From contig NZ_KE150412.1 in assembly GCF_000411255.1 (NCBI RefSeq), forward strand, positions 1,694,892 through 1,758,891: a stretch of DNA of 64,000 bases. The letters run 5' to 3'. Position numbers and translations under genes: made by a program. Each line of letters begins with the position of its first letter. Within the stretch, counting starts at the first letter, position 1. Source of the DNA: Paenibacillus sp. HGH0039. Lineage in GTDB: Bacteria; Bacillota; Bacilli; Paenibacillales; NBRC-103111. Below, in pieces: positions 25,121 through 32,959 of the stretch. The notes beneath the pieces were generated by a model. That model did no database searches. It was not told the origin of the DNA and saw only the letters and a program-made list of their open reading frames with translations.

Positions 25121-26185
25121 ATGAACAAGTTTGTTATTCTGGGAGGCGGTTATGGCGGCATTACCATAGCCACGGAGCTTCTGGAAAAAGAAATACCCGA
25201 CAACTGGACGGTCACGATGGTCGACCGTTCGCCTTTTCAAGGGCTGAAGACGGAATACTACGCGCTGGCTGCCGGTACGGCCGCCGAGACGGAACTTCGC
25301 GTTGCCTATCCGAACGATCCCAGATTATCGCTTAAATACGGAGAGGTTACGGAAGTGAACCTGGAAACAAAGCAGGTGATCTTTGCCGACAAAGAACCGC
25401 TCGACTACGATTACCTCGTGATCGGCCTCGGCTGTGTGGATAATTTCCACGGCATTCCGGGCGCGCAGGAATTTTCCAACGGCATTCAGACCTTCTCGCA
25501 AACCCGCATCACGTATCAGCGTGTCAATGACGTCGTTCCTTACGGTCAGGTTACCATCGTCGGCGGCGGCCTGAGCGGGGTGGAAATGGCGGCGGAGCTT
25601 CGCGAAAGCCGGCAGGATATCAATATCCGTATCCTGGACCGCGGCGCAAGCATTCTGTCCTCCTTCCCTACCAAGGCGAAAGAATTCGTACGCGACTGGA
25701 TGCTCGACCACGACATCGAAATGCGTTCCCACGTCTCTCTGAAAAGACTGGAAGGCGGCGATCTCTACAACGAAGAAGAGATCATCCGTACGGACGCCAC
25801 GATCTGGACGGCCGGCATCAAGCCGAGTCCGATCGTCGAACAGCTCGCGGTGGACAAAGATCCTTCCGGACGCGTTCTGCTGAACGAGTACCATCAGATC
25901 CCGTCCCACCCGAACGTGTTCGTCGTCGGCGACTGCGCCAGCCTGCCGTTCTCCCCGAGCGCCCAGGCGGCCGAATCGCAGGGCAAACAGATCGTCGAGG
26001 TTATGCAGGCTCTGTGGAAGAACGAAACGCCTAAGCTAGGCCAGATCAAGCTCAAAGGGGTCCTCGGCTCCCTCGGCAAGAAGACAGGCTTCGGCCTGAT
26101 GGGCAAGAAAACCGTTATGACAGGCATGGTTCCGCGTGTCCTGAAAAACGGAGTCCTGTGGATGTCCAAACACCACTGGGGCTAG
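25121..26185 (+). CDS. yutJ: NAD(P)/FAD-dependent oxidoreductase, YutJ-like
   Basis: 354-residue flavoprotein of the type II NADH dehydrogenase superfamily. FAD motif ILGGGYGGI at 5-13, NADH motif TIVGGGLSGVEMA near 145, and VVGDCASLPF near 265. The C-terminal ~60 residues are basic and could bind membrane. ATG 25121 was chosen over a frame opening 54 bp upstream because AGAAGGG precedes it. 80 bp after mqnE with no terminator between, so probably cotranscribed. Substrate not certain. Confidence 0.88.
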   Translation: MNKFVILGGGYGGITIATELLEKEIPDNWTVTMVDRSPFQGLKTEYYALAAGTAAETELRVAYPNDPRLSLKYGEVTEVNLETKQVIFADKEPLDYDYLVIGLGCVDNFHGIPGAQEFSNGIQTFSQTRITYQRVNDVVPYGQVTIVGGGLSGVEMAAELRESRQDINIRILDRGASILSSFPTKAKEFVRDWMLDHDIEMRSHVSLKRLEGGDLYNEEEIIRTDATIWTAGIKPSPIVEQLAVDKDPSGRVLLNEYHQIPSHPNVFVVGDCASLPFSPSAQAAESQGKQIVEVMQALWKNETPKLGQIKLKGVLGSLGKKTGFGLMGKKTVMTGMVPRVLKNGVLWMSKHHWG

Positions 26186-26191
26186 AAAAGC

Positions 26192-26235
26192 AAAAAAAGC
26201 CCGGTTTGCAGACAATGTGCAGACCGGGCTTTTTG
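26192..26235. terminator. bidirectional terminator between yutJ and yuzB
   Basis: Long stem AAAAGCCCGGT..TGCA/TGCA..ACCGGGCTTTT flanked by A and T runs, between convergent genes. Confidence 0.9.
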
Positions 26236-26239
26236 TTAT

Positions 26240-26494
26240 TCAGTCGCCGAACAGATCGTACATCTCTTCGACTTCCTTTATTTTTTTGGAAATTTCGTCA
26301 AACAGCTTGTCGGCTGTCTCCGCCGCTACGGTTTCACCGTTCACCATGGCAAAAGGAAAAAGGTAACATTCCCCGCAGTTTCCCAGACATCCGTATTCGA
26401 TGACATCATAATCCGGATTGTCCTCCAGCTTCTTCATGACGGCGTCCGTACCGTGATGCATATTGCTTGCGCAAAACTCAATGATAGGTCTCAT
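26240..26494 (-). CDS. yuzB: YuzB family protein (DUF1450)
   Basis: 84-residue small protein matching B. subtilis YuzB: IEFCASN at 5-11 and VIEYGCLGNCGECYLFPFA shortened to EYGCLGNCGEC at about 33-43. The four cysteines suggest a metal or Fe-S site, and neighbours erpA and nfu deal with Fe-S clusters; function is not established. GGTGGAG precedes the ATG. Confidence 0.85.
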   Translation of the reverse strand: MRPIIEFCASNMHHGTDAVMKKLEDNPDYDVIEYGCLGNCGECYLFPFAMVNGETVAAETADKLFDEISKKIKEVEEMYDLFGD

Positions 26495-26582
26495 GTTTGA
26501 TCTCCACCTGTTTCACAAACTATCTGTATTGTAACACATCCGGGGAGATTTGAGCATAGGATCGCGGACGGACGGCACGCCA

Positions 26583-26825
26583 TTATCTTCCCCTGGTATA
26601 CTCCGGTCTGAAGTACAGGCTCCGCATAATGTCGGTGATCGAGTCTTGAACGTCGAACGCATCGGCCACTACACCGCTTCCGCTGCAGCGCGCGCAGGCC
26701 GTTTTCCCGCTTCCCCCGCAGGACGTGCAGATTCCCCGGTCTCCCCGGCTTCCTTCACCGGAGCAGCTTTGACACTCCGTTTCCCCATCCCCATAACAGT
26801 GGAAGCAATCGTGATTCTCGTTCAT
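26583..26825 (-). CDS. CXXCXGXG zinc-finger small protein (YuiA-like)
   Basis: 80-residue protein with four DnaJ-type repeats: CFHCYGDG, CQSCSGEG, CTSCGGSG and CARCSGSG. These form the cysteine-rich zinc domain of DnaJ without J-domain or substrate-binding region. GAGAGG precedes the ATG. B. subtilis YuiA has the same repeat type and lies in the corresponding gene cluster, so orthology is possible. No terminator seen after it. Confidence 0.78.
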   Translation of the reverse strand: MNENHDCFHCYGDGETECQSCSGEGSRGDRGICTSCGGSGKTACARCSGSGVVADAFDVQDSITDIMRSLYFRPEYTRGR

Positions 26826-26937
26826 CGTGACTCAATCCTCTCTGTTTTTAATGTTATAATACAGTTCTCATTTTATATGATTTGTATTATATAACATATG
26901 CCGCAGAATAAGAAGTGTTTTTTTGAAAAAAAATAAA

Positions 26938-26963
26938 TGGCCGGCCCGAACGTCCGGCCGCCC
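26938..26963 (-). other. orphan hairpin with T-tract
   Basis: GGCCGG/CCGGCC stem followed on the minus strand by ATTTATTTTTTTT. It looks like a terminator, but no minus-strand gene ends here; it sits just upstream of the nfu promoter. Confidence 0.45.
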
Positions 26964-27032
26964 CTTTCTATGCGGGGGATATTTTTTTTTCCCGAAATGT
27001 ACTATAATAAAATAAGAAAGGAGTCGATTGAA

Positions 27033-27281
27033 ATGACTGAAAATACCCAAAGTGCAACCATGTATGATGAAGTACTTGAGGTTCTAGATAAGCTTCGCCC
27101 GTTCCTGCAGCGTGATGGCGGTGACGTGGAACTGGTGGACGTGGAAGACGGTATCGTAAAACTGAAGCTGATGGGTGCATGCGGAAGCTGCCCGAGCTCC
27201 ACGATTACGCTGAAAGCCGGTATCGAGCGTGCGCTTGTCGAAGAAGTAGAAGGCGTTGTCGAGGTTGTTCAAGTATTCTAA
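27033..27281 (+). CDS. NifU C-terminal-domain Fe-S scaffold (YutI/Nfu)
   Basis: 82-residue Nfu protein that carries a 4Fe-4S cluster between two monomers. Signature [15 protein letters not shown] near 20-34 and GACGSCPSS near 51-59 (CxxC). ATG 27033 has AAAGGAG 9 bp upstream; a longer frame from 26937 is unlikely because it crosses a TATAAT at 27003-27008 that looks like the promoter -10. Corresponds to B. subtilis yutI. Confidence 0.92.
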   Translation: MTENTQSATMYDEVLEVLDKLRPFLQRDGGDVELVDVEDGIVKLKLMGACGSCPSSTITLKAGIERALVEEVEGVVEVVQVF

Positions 27282-27282
27282 T

Positions 27283-27317
27283 AAAAAAGACCGGCCCTTG
27301 GGGCCGGTCTTTTTTTA
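27283..27317. terminator. bidirectional terminator between nfu and the SDR gene
   Basis: AAAGACCGGCCC/GGGCCGGTCTTT with A and T runs on either side. Confidence 0.9.
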
Positions 27318-27345
27318 TGGCTTATGGGCGTGAGGCGGGCTCCGC

Positions 27346-28134
27346 TTACCTGCCCTGCTTCAGCATCGGCAGCGTCTGGATCGGATCGAGGCCGCCGTTC
27401 ACTTCCATGATGTTCCCCGTCAGGAAGTCCGACTTCGGGTCGCACAGGAAGGACAACACCCGGGCGACATCCTCGCCCGTGCCGGGTCTGCCCCGCGGCG
27501 TTTCATCGTCGGTGCAGTTCTCCACTTCCTCGATCCGCTTCTCCTTGTTGGCTCCGCGGATATCGCCCGGACAGATCATGTTCACGGTGATCCCGTGGGC
27601 CGCTTCTTCTTCGGCCAGTGTCTTCGTGAACGAAACCAGCCCCACCTTGGCGGCCGCATAGACGGCCCTGTGGGGCCAAGCACGCGCTTCGGCGGCATGG
27701 CCGAAGCCGAAGTGGATGATGCGGCCCCAGCGCTTGCGCCGCATGTGGGGCAGCAGCGCGTGATCCAGCCGGATCACGCCGAGCAGGTTGCCGTTGATGA
27801 GATAATCAATCTCATCGCGCGTATAATCCGCGAACAGCCTCCGTTCGCGGATGAAAGGGCCGGCGTTGTTGACGAGCACATCGACGCCGCCCATCGTTTC
27901 CCCCACCGTCTCCGCGATGCGCTCGATATCCTCGCCGCGGGAGACGTCGCCTTGAATCGCGGCGGCGCGGACGCCCGTATTCTGGATGTGCCTGACCAGA
28001 TCGTGCGCTTCCTCTTCACTATGTACATAATTGATAACGATATCATACCCTTGATTGGCCAGCGTTAGCGCCGCCATTTTGCCGAGCCCTTTCGCGCTGC
28101 CCGTGATGAGAGCCGTTCTGCGTACCTCCGCCAT
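27346..28134 (-). CDS. SDR-family oxidoreductase with altered active site
   Basis: 262 residues, FabG-like Rossmann fold. Cofactor loop TGSAKGLGK at about 11-19, NNAG near 88, and YAAAK near 160 (YxxxK). The catalytic serine expected about 13 residues before the tyrosine is not visible: the segment after GRII reads HFGFGHAAEA. Some divergent SDRs lack it, so catalysis is uncertain. ATG is preceded by GGGGAGGAG lying inside the upstream HEPN gene, whose frame overlaps this one by 92 bp. Confidence 0.88.
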   Translation of the reverse strand: MAEVRRTALITGSAKGLGKMAALTLANQGYDIVINYVHSEEEAHDLVRHIQNTGVRAAAIQGDVSRGEDIERIAETVGETMGGVDVLVNNAGPFIRERRLFADYTRDEIDYLINGNLLGVIRLDHALLPHMRRKRWGRIIHFGFGHAAEARAWPHRAVYAAAKVGLVSFTKTLAEEEAAHGITVNMICPGDIRGANKEKRIEEVENCTDDETPRGRPGTGEDVARVLSFLCDPKSDFLTGNIMEVNGGLDPIQTLPMLKQGR

Positions 28135-28873
28135 GATTCTCCTCCCCGTTTTCCCCTATGCTGCCCCTGGATATATACTGGAACACGAGATCCATCGTGA
28201 TGCAAACCATCTCGTATCCGCGGTCCATCTGCGCCAGATTATCCGCGATATTCTCCACTTGGATACGGTCGCCCAAATAGGAGTGGGACACCATCAGATC
28301 ATCCAGCATCTCTACATTCACGTAGTGAATTTCCATATTCCGCTGGTTGCGAAGAACCTGAAGCGGCTGTTTGGCTTCTGTTTTCAGTTCGTACAGTTTT
28401 TGCTGCAGGGCGGGATGAACCCCGCTCTCTCTCATTTTACGCAATACGGTAAAAAAGGAAAAGTGCGTTTTGAGGGTCTCCGTTTTGAGATCGAACAAAT
28501 CGTTCAAAAAATACCCCAGCTTATCCAGCACCGAAAAAAGACGGATAAGCGCGTTTTTATAAAAATAAACATACCGCCTGTAATCGTCCAGCTCCTCGGG
28601 CTGCATTTCATCGAGATAAGACTTCTTGACACGTTCGGCAAAACGACCGGCGCAGTATTTGCTTTCCTCCAGCTCATCCAAAGCATCGAGAAACCCTTGG
28701 GACCATACATAGAGTCTATGCAGCTTTTTGGGGCTGTAGGAGGGCGAAGAATGTCGGCTTTGCTGAAGGACGTTCAAATAACGCTTGATCGAAGTGAAAG
28801 CTTGTTCCAGCCGCTCGTCGGAGCGCTCGCCGCGTTTCGTCTCGTTGAAAATCGTTCTTAGCATGGCTTTCAC
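28043..28873 (-). CDS. HEPN-domain protein (Cthe_2314-like)
   Basis: 276-residue mostly helical protein. RNMEIH near residue 190 fits the HEPN RNase motif R-N-x3-H, and the helical surroundings resemble the Cthe_2314-type HEPN family; that label is from memory. HEPN proteins are often RNases in toxin or stress systems, but this one sits beside an SDR in a conserved-looking pair rather than with an antitoxin. The last ~30 residues (rich in G, H, N, Q, R) are encoded inside the SDR gene in another frame. Start GTG 28873 or ATG 28864. Confidence 0.78.
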   Translation of the reverse strand: MKAMLRTIFNETKRGERSDERLEQAFTSIKRYLNVLQQSRHSSPSYSPKKLHRLYVWSQGFLDALDELEESKYCAGRFAERVKKSYLDEMQPEELDDYRRYVYFYKNALIRLFSVLDKLGYFLNDLFDLKTETLKTHFSFFTVLRKMRESGVHPALQQKLYELKTEAKQPLQVLRNQRNMEIHYVNVEMLDDLMVSHSYLGDRIQVENIADNLAQMDRGYEMVCITMDLVFQYISRGSIGENGEENHGGGTQNGSHHGQRERARQNGGANAGQSRV

Positions 28874-29281
28874 TCATTTCCTTATTTTTTTCAGTATGAG
28901 CTCCGTCTCCGCGATCCATACATTCGGGTCCGGCCGGCCCGGAGCTTCCTATGAAGCGGCCGCTCCTTACGGGGCGTCTACGTTTGGATTACCCTAAATG
29001 AGCCTTTTTCGAAAACGGGAGTCGTCAGCGTTGGGCCCGGACAGTCCCGCCGGAACAGTTAAGCCGCTCTGCACCGGCCGCATTGGTTGGCGCGCATACA
29101 CCCGAATATCAGGTTCCTCCAGGCAGCAAGTCCCGAATATATTCGCGGCAAAAAGAAAAACGGCTGCCCTTCACATTCGTGAAAAGCAGCGCGTTTTCCT
29201 TCCTCTAATTGAATGCGGCGTGGAATCAACCGCAAGTTCTCGGGTCGAAGGGACGCCGAAGACAGCCAGGCCCGCAAAAAG
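28874..29281. other. intergenic region between HEPN gene and ctaA
   Basis: About 400 bp with no convincing gene. It holds the ctaA terminator at 29150-29196. A 135-codon plus-strand frame lacks a ribosome site and runs into ctaA antisense. No clear promoter for the HEPN gene found. Confidence 0.4.
29150..29196 (-). terminator. ctaA terminator
   Basis: Minus strand AACG-GCTGC-TTCAC/GTGAA-CAGC-GTT stem, then TTTTCTTTTT. Confidence 0.78.
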
Positions 29282-30322
29282 TCATTCCGTTACGGCTTCC
29301 TTTCGGTTAACGGGAGCCTTCGCCTGCTTCGGACTTTCCTGCTTGCTGCGCGGCTGCTCGGCACCCAGCGGTACGCGCGCATTCAGCATCACGACGCACA
29401 GGTAGCTGATCCATCCGAACAAGGCGCAGATCAGAACCGCGTGGATCATACCGGTGAACAAGAAAGCCGTATCGTGTCCCAAGGACCAGGTAACGGTAGC
29501 TCCGCTGAAAATTTGAGCGATCAGGAAGCCCAGCACCCAGCCCGCGCCTTTGTACACATTTTCAAGATGGCTGTATTTCTTGCGTGCGATCAGGAACAAA
29601 GCGAGTCCGAAGATGAACATAATCACCGCCGCGATGCGGTGGACAAATACGATTCCGGTGGCGCCCGTCAGTTCCGGGACGACCTGTCCGTTACAGAGCG
29701 GCCAGCCGATGCAGCCTCCCGAAGACTCCGTATGCCGGACAAAAGCGCCCACATAAACGACGATGTAGCAGTAGACGCCGACAAACCAGACGAAAGCGCG
29801 GAAGCCGCGGCCGATCGGAGCCGCATCTTTCGGCAGCGCCGGTGTGCGGCCGTCCGCCGTGCGGGCGACGGAAACCGCGTAGTTTCCCCATTTCGTGAAC
29901 GTCAGCCAGAGCAGCAGCGTCATGGCGAAGGCAAGCAGCGAAAGGCCGAAATGAAGCGCCATAACCGCGGAAGACTGCGAAAAGACAACGGCCAGGGCGC
30001 CCATAATCGCCTGCAGCACGGTGAAGAAGCCCGCACCCGCTACGAAATATTTCGCGTCCTTACGGCTGACCGTTTTGAAAACAAGAATAAATGTGGCGAG
30101 CAGCAGCAGACCCACAAGGCCCGTCACCGCCCGGTGACTGTATTCGATAACGGATGAGATCGTATAGGCCGGAACGAACTTGCCGTTGCAGAGCGGCCAT
30201 TCGTTACCGCAGCCCAAACCCGAATCGGTTTTGGTTACGAGCGCGCCCATAATCACGATCAGGAACATGCCGATCATGGTCAGAAAGGACAACCGCTTCG
30301 TTAATTTATACATACCATGCAC
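29282..30322 (-). CDS. ctaA: heme A synthase
   Basis: Integral membrane enzyme that oxidises the C8 methyl of heme O to make heme A for cytochrome aa3 oxidase. 346 residues, eight helices. Two internal repeats each have the conserved histidines and a cysteine pair: GCGNEWPLC with IEYSHRA, and GCIGWPLC with VHRIAA. A low-complexity Lys/Gln tail follows. The start may be ATG 30313. ctaB is 20 kb away rather than adjacent as in B. subtilis. Confidence 0.94.
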   Translation of the reverse strand: MHGMYKLTKRLSFLTMIGMFLIVIMGALVTKTDSGLGCGNEWPLCNGKFVPAYTISSVIEYSHRAVTGLVGLLLLATFILVFKTVSRKDAKYFVAGAGFFTVLQAIMGALAVVFSQSSAVMALHFGLSLLAFAMTLLLWLTFTKWGNYAVSVARTADGRTPALPKDAAPIGRGFRAFVWFVGVYCYIVVYVGAFVRHTESSGGCIGWPLCNGQVVPELTGATGIVFVHRIAAVIMFIFGLALFLIARKKYSHLENVYKGAGWVLGFLIAQIFSGATVTWSLGHDTAFLFTGMIHAVLICALFGWISYLCVVMLNARVPLGAEQPRSKQESPKQAKAPVNRKEAVTE

Positions 30323-30535
30323 CTACTTCTCTATAATCAATAAGGCTATTTTTGCAAGAGATTTGGCCGCCAGACAGCAGCAATGCCGCTTGTATTCATT
30401 ATAGCTACTATTCGGGGCCAATTCCATTCGCAAATGTTACAAAGCCTTGAAAGAAGCGGCTGGCACGCGGCCCATCATTAGGGAGTCCCTAATGACCGCA
30501 AATTATGCAGAAAGACGCGGCTGGAAACGGTATAC

Positions 30536-30575
30536 AAAAAACAGCCGTTCCCGAAGGAACGGCTGTTTTTGTTTT
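30536..30575 (-). terminator. terminator of the thioredoxin-like gene
   Basis: AACAGCCGTTCC/GGAACGGCTGTT stem with T run on both sides; on the minus strand it ends the thioredoxin-like gene. Confidence 0.88.
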
Positions 30576-30609
30576 ACTTAAAAGAGAACGGGTCTCCCGA
30601 GTGCCTGTA

Positions 30610-30954
30610 TTACTTGGCCAGCGCGTTGCCCACTTCGATCGCACGGTCCAGGAACTGCTCGATCTCTTCACGCGTTTTGCGCAGCTTGCTGACAAAACGG
30701 ATCAGCTCTTGCCCGCCGCTGAAAGCGATAAAGCTCGGAATGCCCAGAATGTTCAATTCTTCGCAGAGATCGGGCACTTCGTCCCGGTCCAGCTCGATGA
30801 ACGAGATGCGCCCGGCATACGCCTTCTCCAGATCCGGCATAAAAGGCTCGATATAATGGCAGTCTTTACACCAGGTTGCTTTAAAAACGGCAACGGTCAC
30901 TTCGGATTTCTCTACCGCCGCCCGGAAATCTTGTTCCTTGTGGACTTTTTCCAT
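30610..30954 (-). CDS. thioredoxin-family protein (WCKDC)
   Basis: 114-residue thioredoxin fold with active site WCKDC near 30-34 and cis-proline GIPSFIAF near 75. No signal peptide, so cytoplasmic. The acidic residue between the cysteines differs from TrxA and should alter redox potential; YtpP-like proteins are similar. ATG 30954 follows GAGGTGATC, preferred over an upstream frame. Confidence 0.86.
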   Translation of the reverse strand: MEKVHKEQDFRAAVEKSEVTVAVFKATWCKDCHYIEPFMPDLEKAYAGRISFIELDRDEVPDLCEELNILGIPSFIAFSGGQELIRFVSKLRKTREEIEQFLDRAIEVGNALAK

Positions 30955-31086
30955 GGGGATCACCTCGAATAGAATCGTCCGGCCTTCATTCCCGACCGGC
31001 TTCATCGGAATCTGATAAACTTGTTTATCTTATAGCATGCTCCTCCGGGCCTGTCAATAACAGCAAAAATGCGATCCATTCGGCCA

Positions 31087-31115
31087 TTTACAGACATTGT
31101 AAAAAGTGATATCAT
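31087..31115 (+). promoter_or_regulatory. promoter of the SPFH-RHH operon
   Basis: -35 TTTACA, 17-bp spacer, -10 TATCAT. The -35 lies in the palindrome TTTACA-N5-TGTAAA. Confidence 0.55.
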
Positions 31116-31172
31116 ATGAATATCAAAAAGATATTTAAAATTTTCTGGATTGTCTAAAAGGAGATGAACGCG

Positions 31173-32015
31173 ATGACCGAACGTCATGTATGGAAAATCA
31201 ATGGATTTGTCGGCCTGCTCGCTATGGTCGCATTTATCGGAGCAGGTATTTTCTGCCTGACCGCGGAGCTGATTATCCCCGCCGTGCTGCTGTTTGTGCT
31301 GGCAGGCGTAGTACTCAGCTCGTTTACCGTCGTACAGCCGAACCAGGGGATGGTCGTCAATTTCTTCGGCCGCTACAGCGGCACAGTCCGTGACAGCGGC
31401 TTCTGGGTAACGATCCCTTTCAGCGAGCGCAAAAAAATATCGCTGCGTGTCCGCAACTTCAACAGCGCGCGGCTGAAGGTCAACGATGTGGACGGCAATC
31501 CCATTGAAATTGCGGCCGTCGTCGTTTTTCGCGTAGTCGATACGGCCAAAGCCAAGTTCGAAGTCGATAATTACCAGGCATTCGTGGAAATTCAAAGCGA
31601 GACCGCCCTCCGTCATGTCGCCTCCAAATACCCGTACGACTCATATGCCGGAGAAGCCTACTCTCTGCGCGCCAACAGCGAAGAGGTTGCCAAGGAACTC
31701 ACCCTCGAGCTGCAAAGCCGCCTCAGCGTAGCCGGCGTTGAAGTATTGGAGTCCAGGCTGACTCACTTGGCCTACTCCACCGAGATCGCAAGCGCCATGC
31801 TCCAGCGCCAGCAGGCCTCCGCCATCATATCCGCACGCGAGAAGATCGTAGAAGGCGCGGTCAGCATGGTGCAGATGGCAATCGCCCGCCTTCAGGCGGA
31901 AGGCGTCGTCGAGCTGGATGAAGAGCGCAAAGCCGCGATGATCAACAACCTGCTCGTAGCGGTTGTCTCCGACAGGTCCGCCCAGCCTGTCATCAACTCC
32001 AGCTCCATTTATTAA
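31173..32015 (+). CDS. SPFH/Band 7 domain membrane protein
   Basis: 280-residue protein: two N-terminal membrane segments (about 10-50), then an SPFH domain from about 55 (VVQPNQGMVVNFFGRY) to 220, then a helix. SPFH proteins oligomerise into membrane microdomain scaffolds; partner unknown. ATG 31173 follows AAAAGGAG by 9 bp. The following ribbon-helix-helix gene starts 8 bp after its stop, implying one operon. Confidence 0.87.
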   Translation: MTERHVWKINGFVGLLAMVAFIGAGIFCLTAELIIPAVLLFVLAGVVLSSFTVVQPNQGMVVNFFGRYSGTVRDSGFWVTIPFSERKKISLRVRNFNSARLKVNDVDGNPIEIAAVVVFRVVDTAKAKFEVDNYQAFVEIQSETALRHVASKYPYDSYAGEAYSLRANSEEVAKELTLELQSRLSVAGVEVLESRLTHLAYSTEIASAMLQRQQASAIISAREKIVEGAVSMVQMAIARLQAEGVVELDEERKAAMINNLLVAVVSDRSAQPVINSSSIY

Positions 32016-32023
32016 GCTGACGC

Positions 32024-32221
32024 ATGGTTGTTAAGAAGAACTTTCCGCTGCGGCTCGATCCGAAGCTCCATCAAGCTTTGGAGCGCTGGGCAGCCGACGA
32101 GTTCCGCAGCGTCAACGGGCACATCGAATTCCTGCTCCGGGAGGCGCTGGTGCGTGCAGGCAGAATGCCGGGCCACGCACCGGCGCCGCCTCCGGACGGG
32201 GAATTGGAGAATGAGAACTGA
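32024..32221 (+). CDS. Arc-type ribbon-helix-helix DNA-binding protein
   Basis: 65-residue protein. FPLRLDPKLHQALERWAA (7-24) gives the RHH beta-strand and first helix; FRSVNGHIEFLLREAL gives the second helix. A proline-rich acidic tail follows. No clear ribosome site; likely translated by coupling with the SPFH gene. No toxin partner is adjacent. It may autoregulate this operon. Confidence 0.78.
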   Translation: MVVKKNFPLRLDPKLHQALERWAADEFRSVNGHIEFLLREALVRAGRMPGHAPAPPPDGELENEN

Positions 32222-32258
32222 GGCGAGAGGCGTTACAATCCTCCCGCCCCACCATAAG

Positions 32259-32300
32259 AGAGCCGATACTCCCCTCGGGGGATATCGGCTCTACATTTTT
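32259..32300 (+). terminator. terminator of the SPFH-RHH operon
   Basis: AGAGCCGAT/ATCGGCTCT plus CCCC/GGGG, then a T-rich tract. Confidence 0.82.
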
Positions 32301-32336
32301 AAGGCCATGCGTGAGCTGCACTGCTGCTCTTTTCTC

Positions 32337-32819
32337 TCAAACGTCACGGCTTAATTCTTTCTTCATCTTAAAGTTAACCAGCTTAATCCCTCTGCGTTCC
32401 ACGCTTTGCTCCCGAACCAACCGGAACCCGTGATGTTCGAAAAACGGTTTCGCCGTGATACTCGCGTCCGCTTCCAGTTCGGCAAGCCCCCGGTTTTTTG
32501 CCTCGTATTCAAGAACGTTCAGTAAAGCTGAAGCTACTCCTTGTCCTTGAAAATCTTTATCCACGTACAGTCTGTCCACGTATCCGTTTACGGTCATATC
32601 CGAAAAGCCCACAATTTTGCCATCAATTAGAGCGACATACGTGATATTGCGGCTCATCGAATCCTTCCAGGATTCCAATCTGAGTTCCTCTTCCTCTTGG
32701 GACGCCCATGCATGAAGCTGCTCTTGGGTATAATCTTTCTTATTCACGGAATGAACGGTTTCATAAAACAACGAGACGATGGGGCGAATATCCGATACCT
32801 GAAACTTTCTGATTTCCAT
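32337..32819 (-). CDS. GNAT-family N-acetyltransferase
   Basis: 160 residues. Acetyl-CoA pyrophosphate loop in DKDFQGQGVASAL (motif A, Q-x2-G-x-G/A), with YVDRLYVD just before and FFEHHGFRLV near the end. Substrate not predictable. ATG 32819 follows AGAGGAG; a frame opening upstream adds 15 unsupported residues. Confidence 0.86.
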   Translation of the reverse strand: MEIRKFQVSDIRPIVSLFYETVHSVNKKDYTQEQLHAWASQEEEELRLESWKDSMSRNITYVALIDGKIVGFSDMTVNGYVDRLYVDKDFQGQGVASALLNVLEYEAKNRGLAELEADASITAKPFFEHHGFRLVREQSVERRGIKLVNFKMKKELSRDV

Positions 32820-32885
32820 TTTATCTCCTCTTTGCCATCTTTGTAGGATTATCGCCGTATGCATCCGGCTTAACCCCTTGCGGGC

Positions 32886-32916
32886 AAAAAAAGAGCGGGC
32901 TGTATACAGCCCGCTC
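32886..32916 (-). terminator. terminator of the lipoprotein gene
   Basis: Perfect 11-bp GAGCGGGCTGT/ACAGCCCGCTC hairpin followed by TTTTTTT on the minus strand. Confidence 0.9.
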
Positions 32917-32959
32917 CCTGCTCATGCTATTCGGCTTCCGCCTTCAATTTCTGCCGTAT

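Noticed and set aside
28998-29405. 135-codon plus-strand frame between the HEPN gene and ctaA
   Set aside because: No ribosome site; runs into ctaA antisense and through its terminator.
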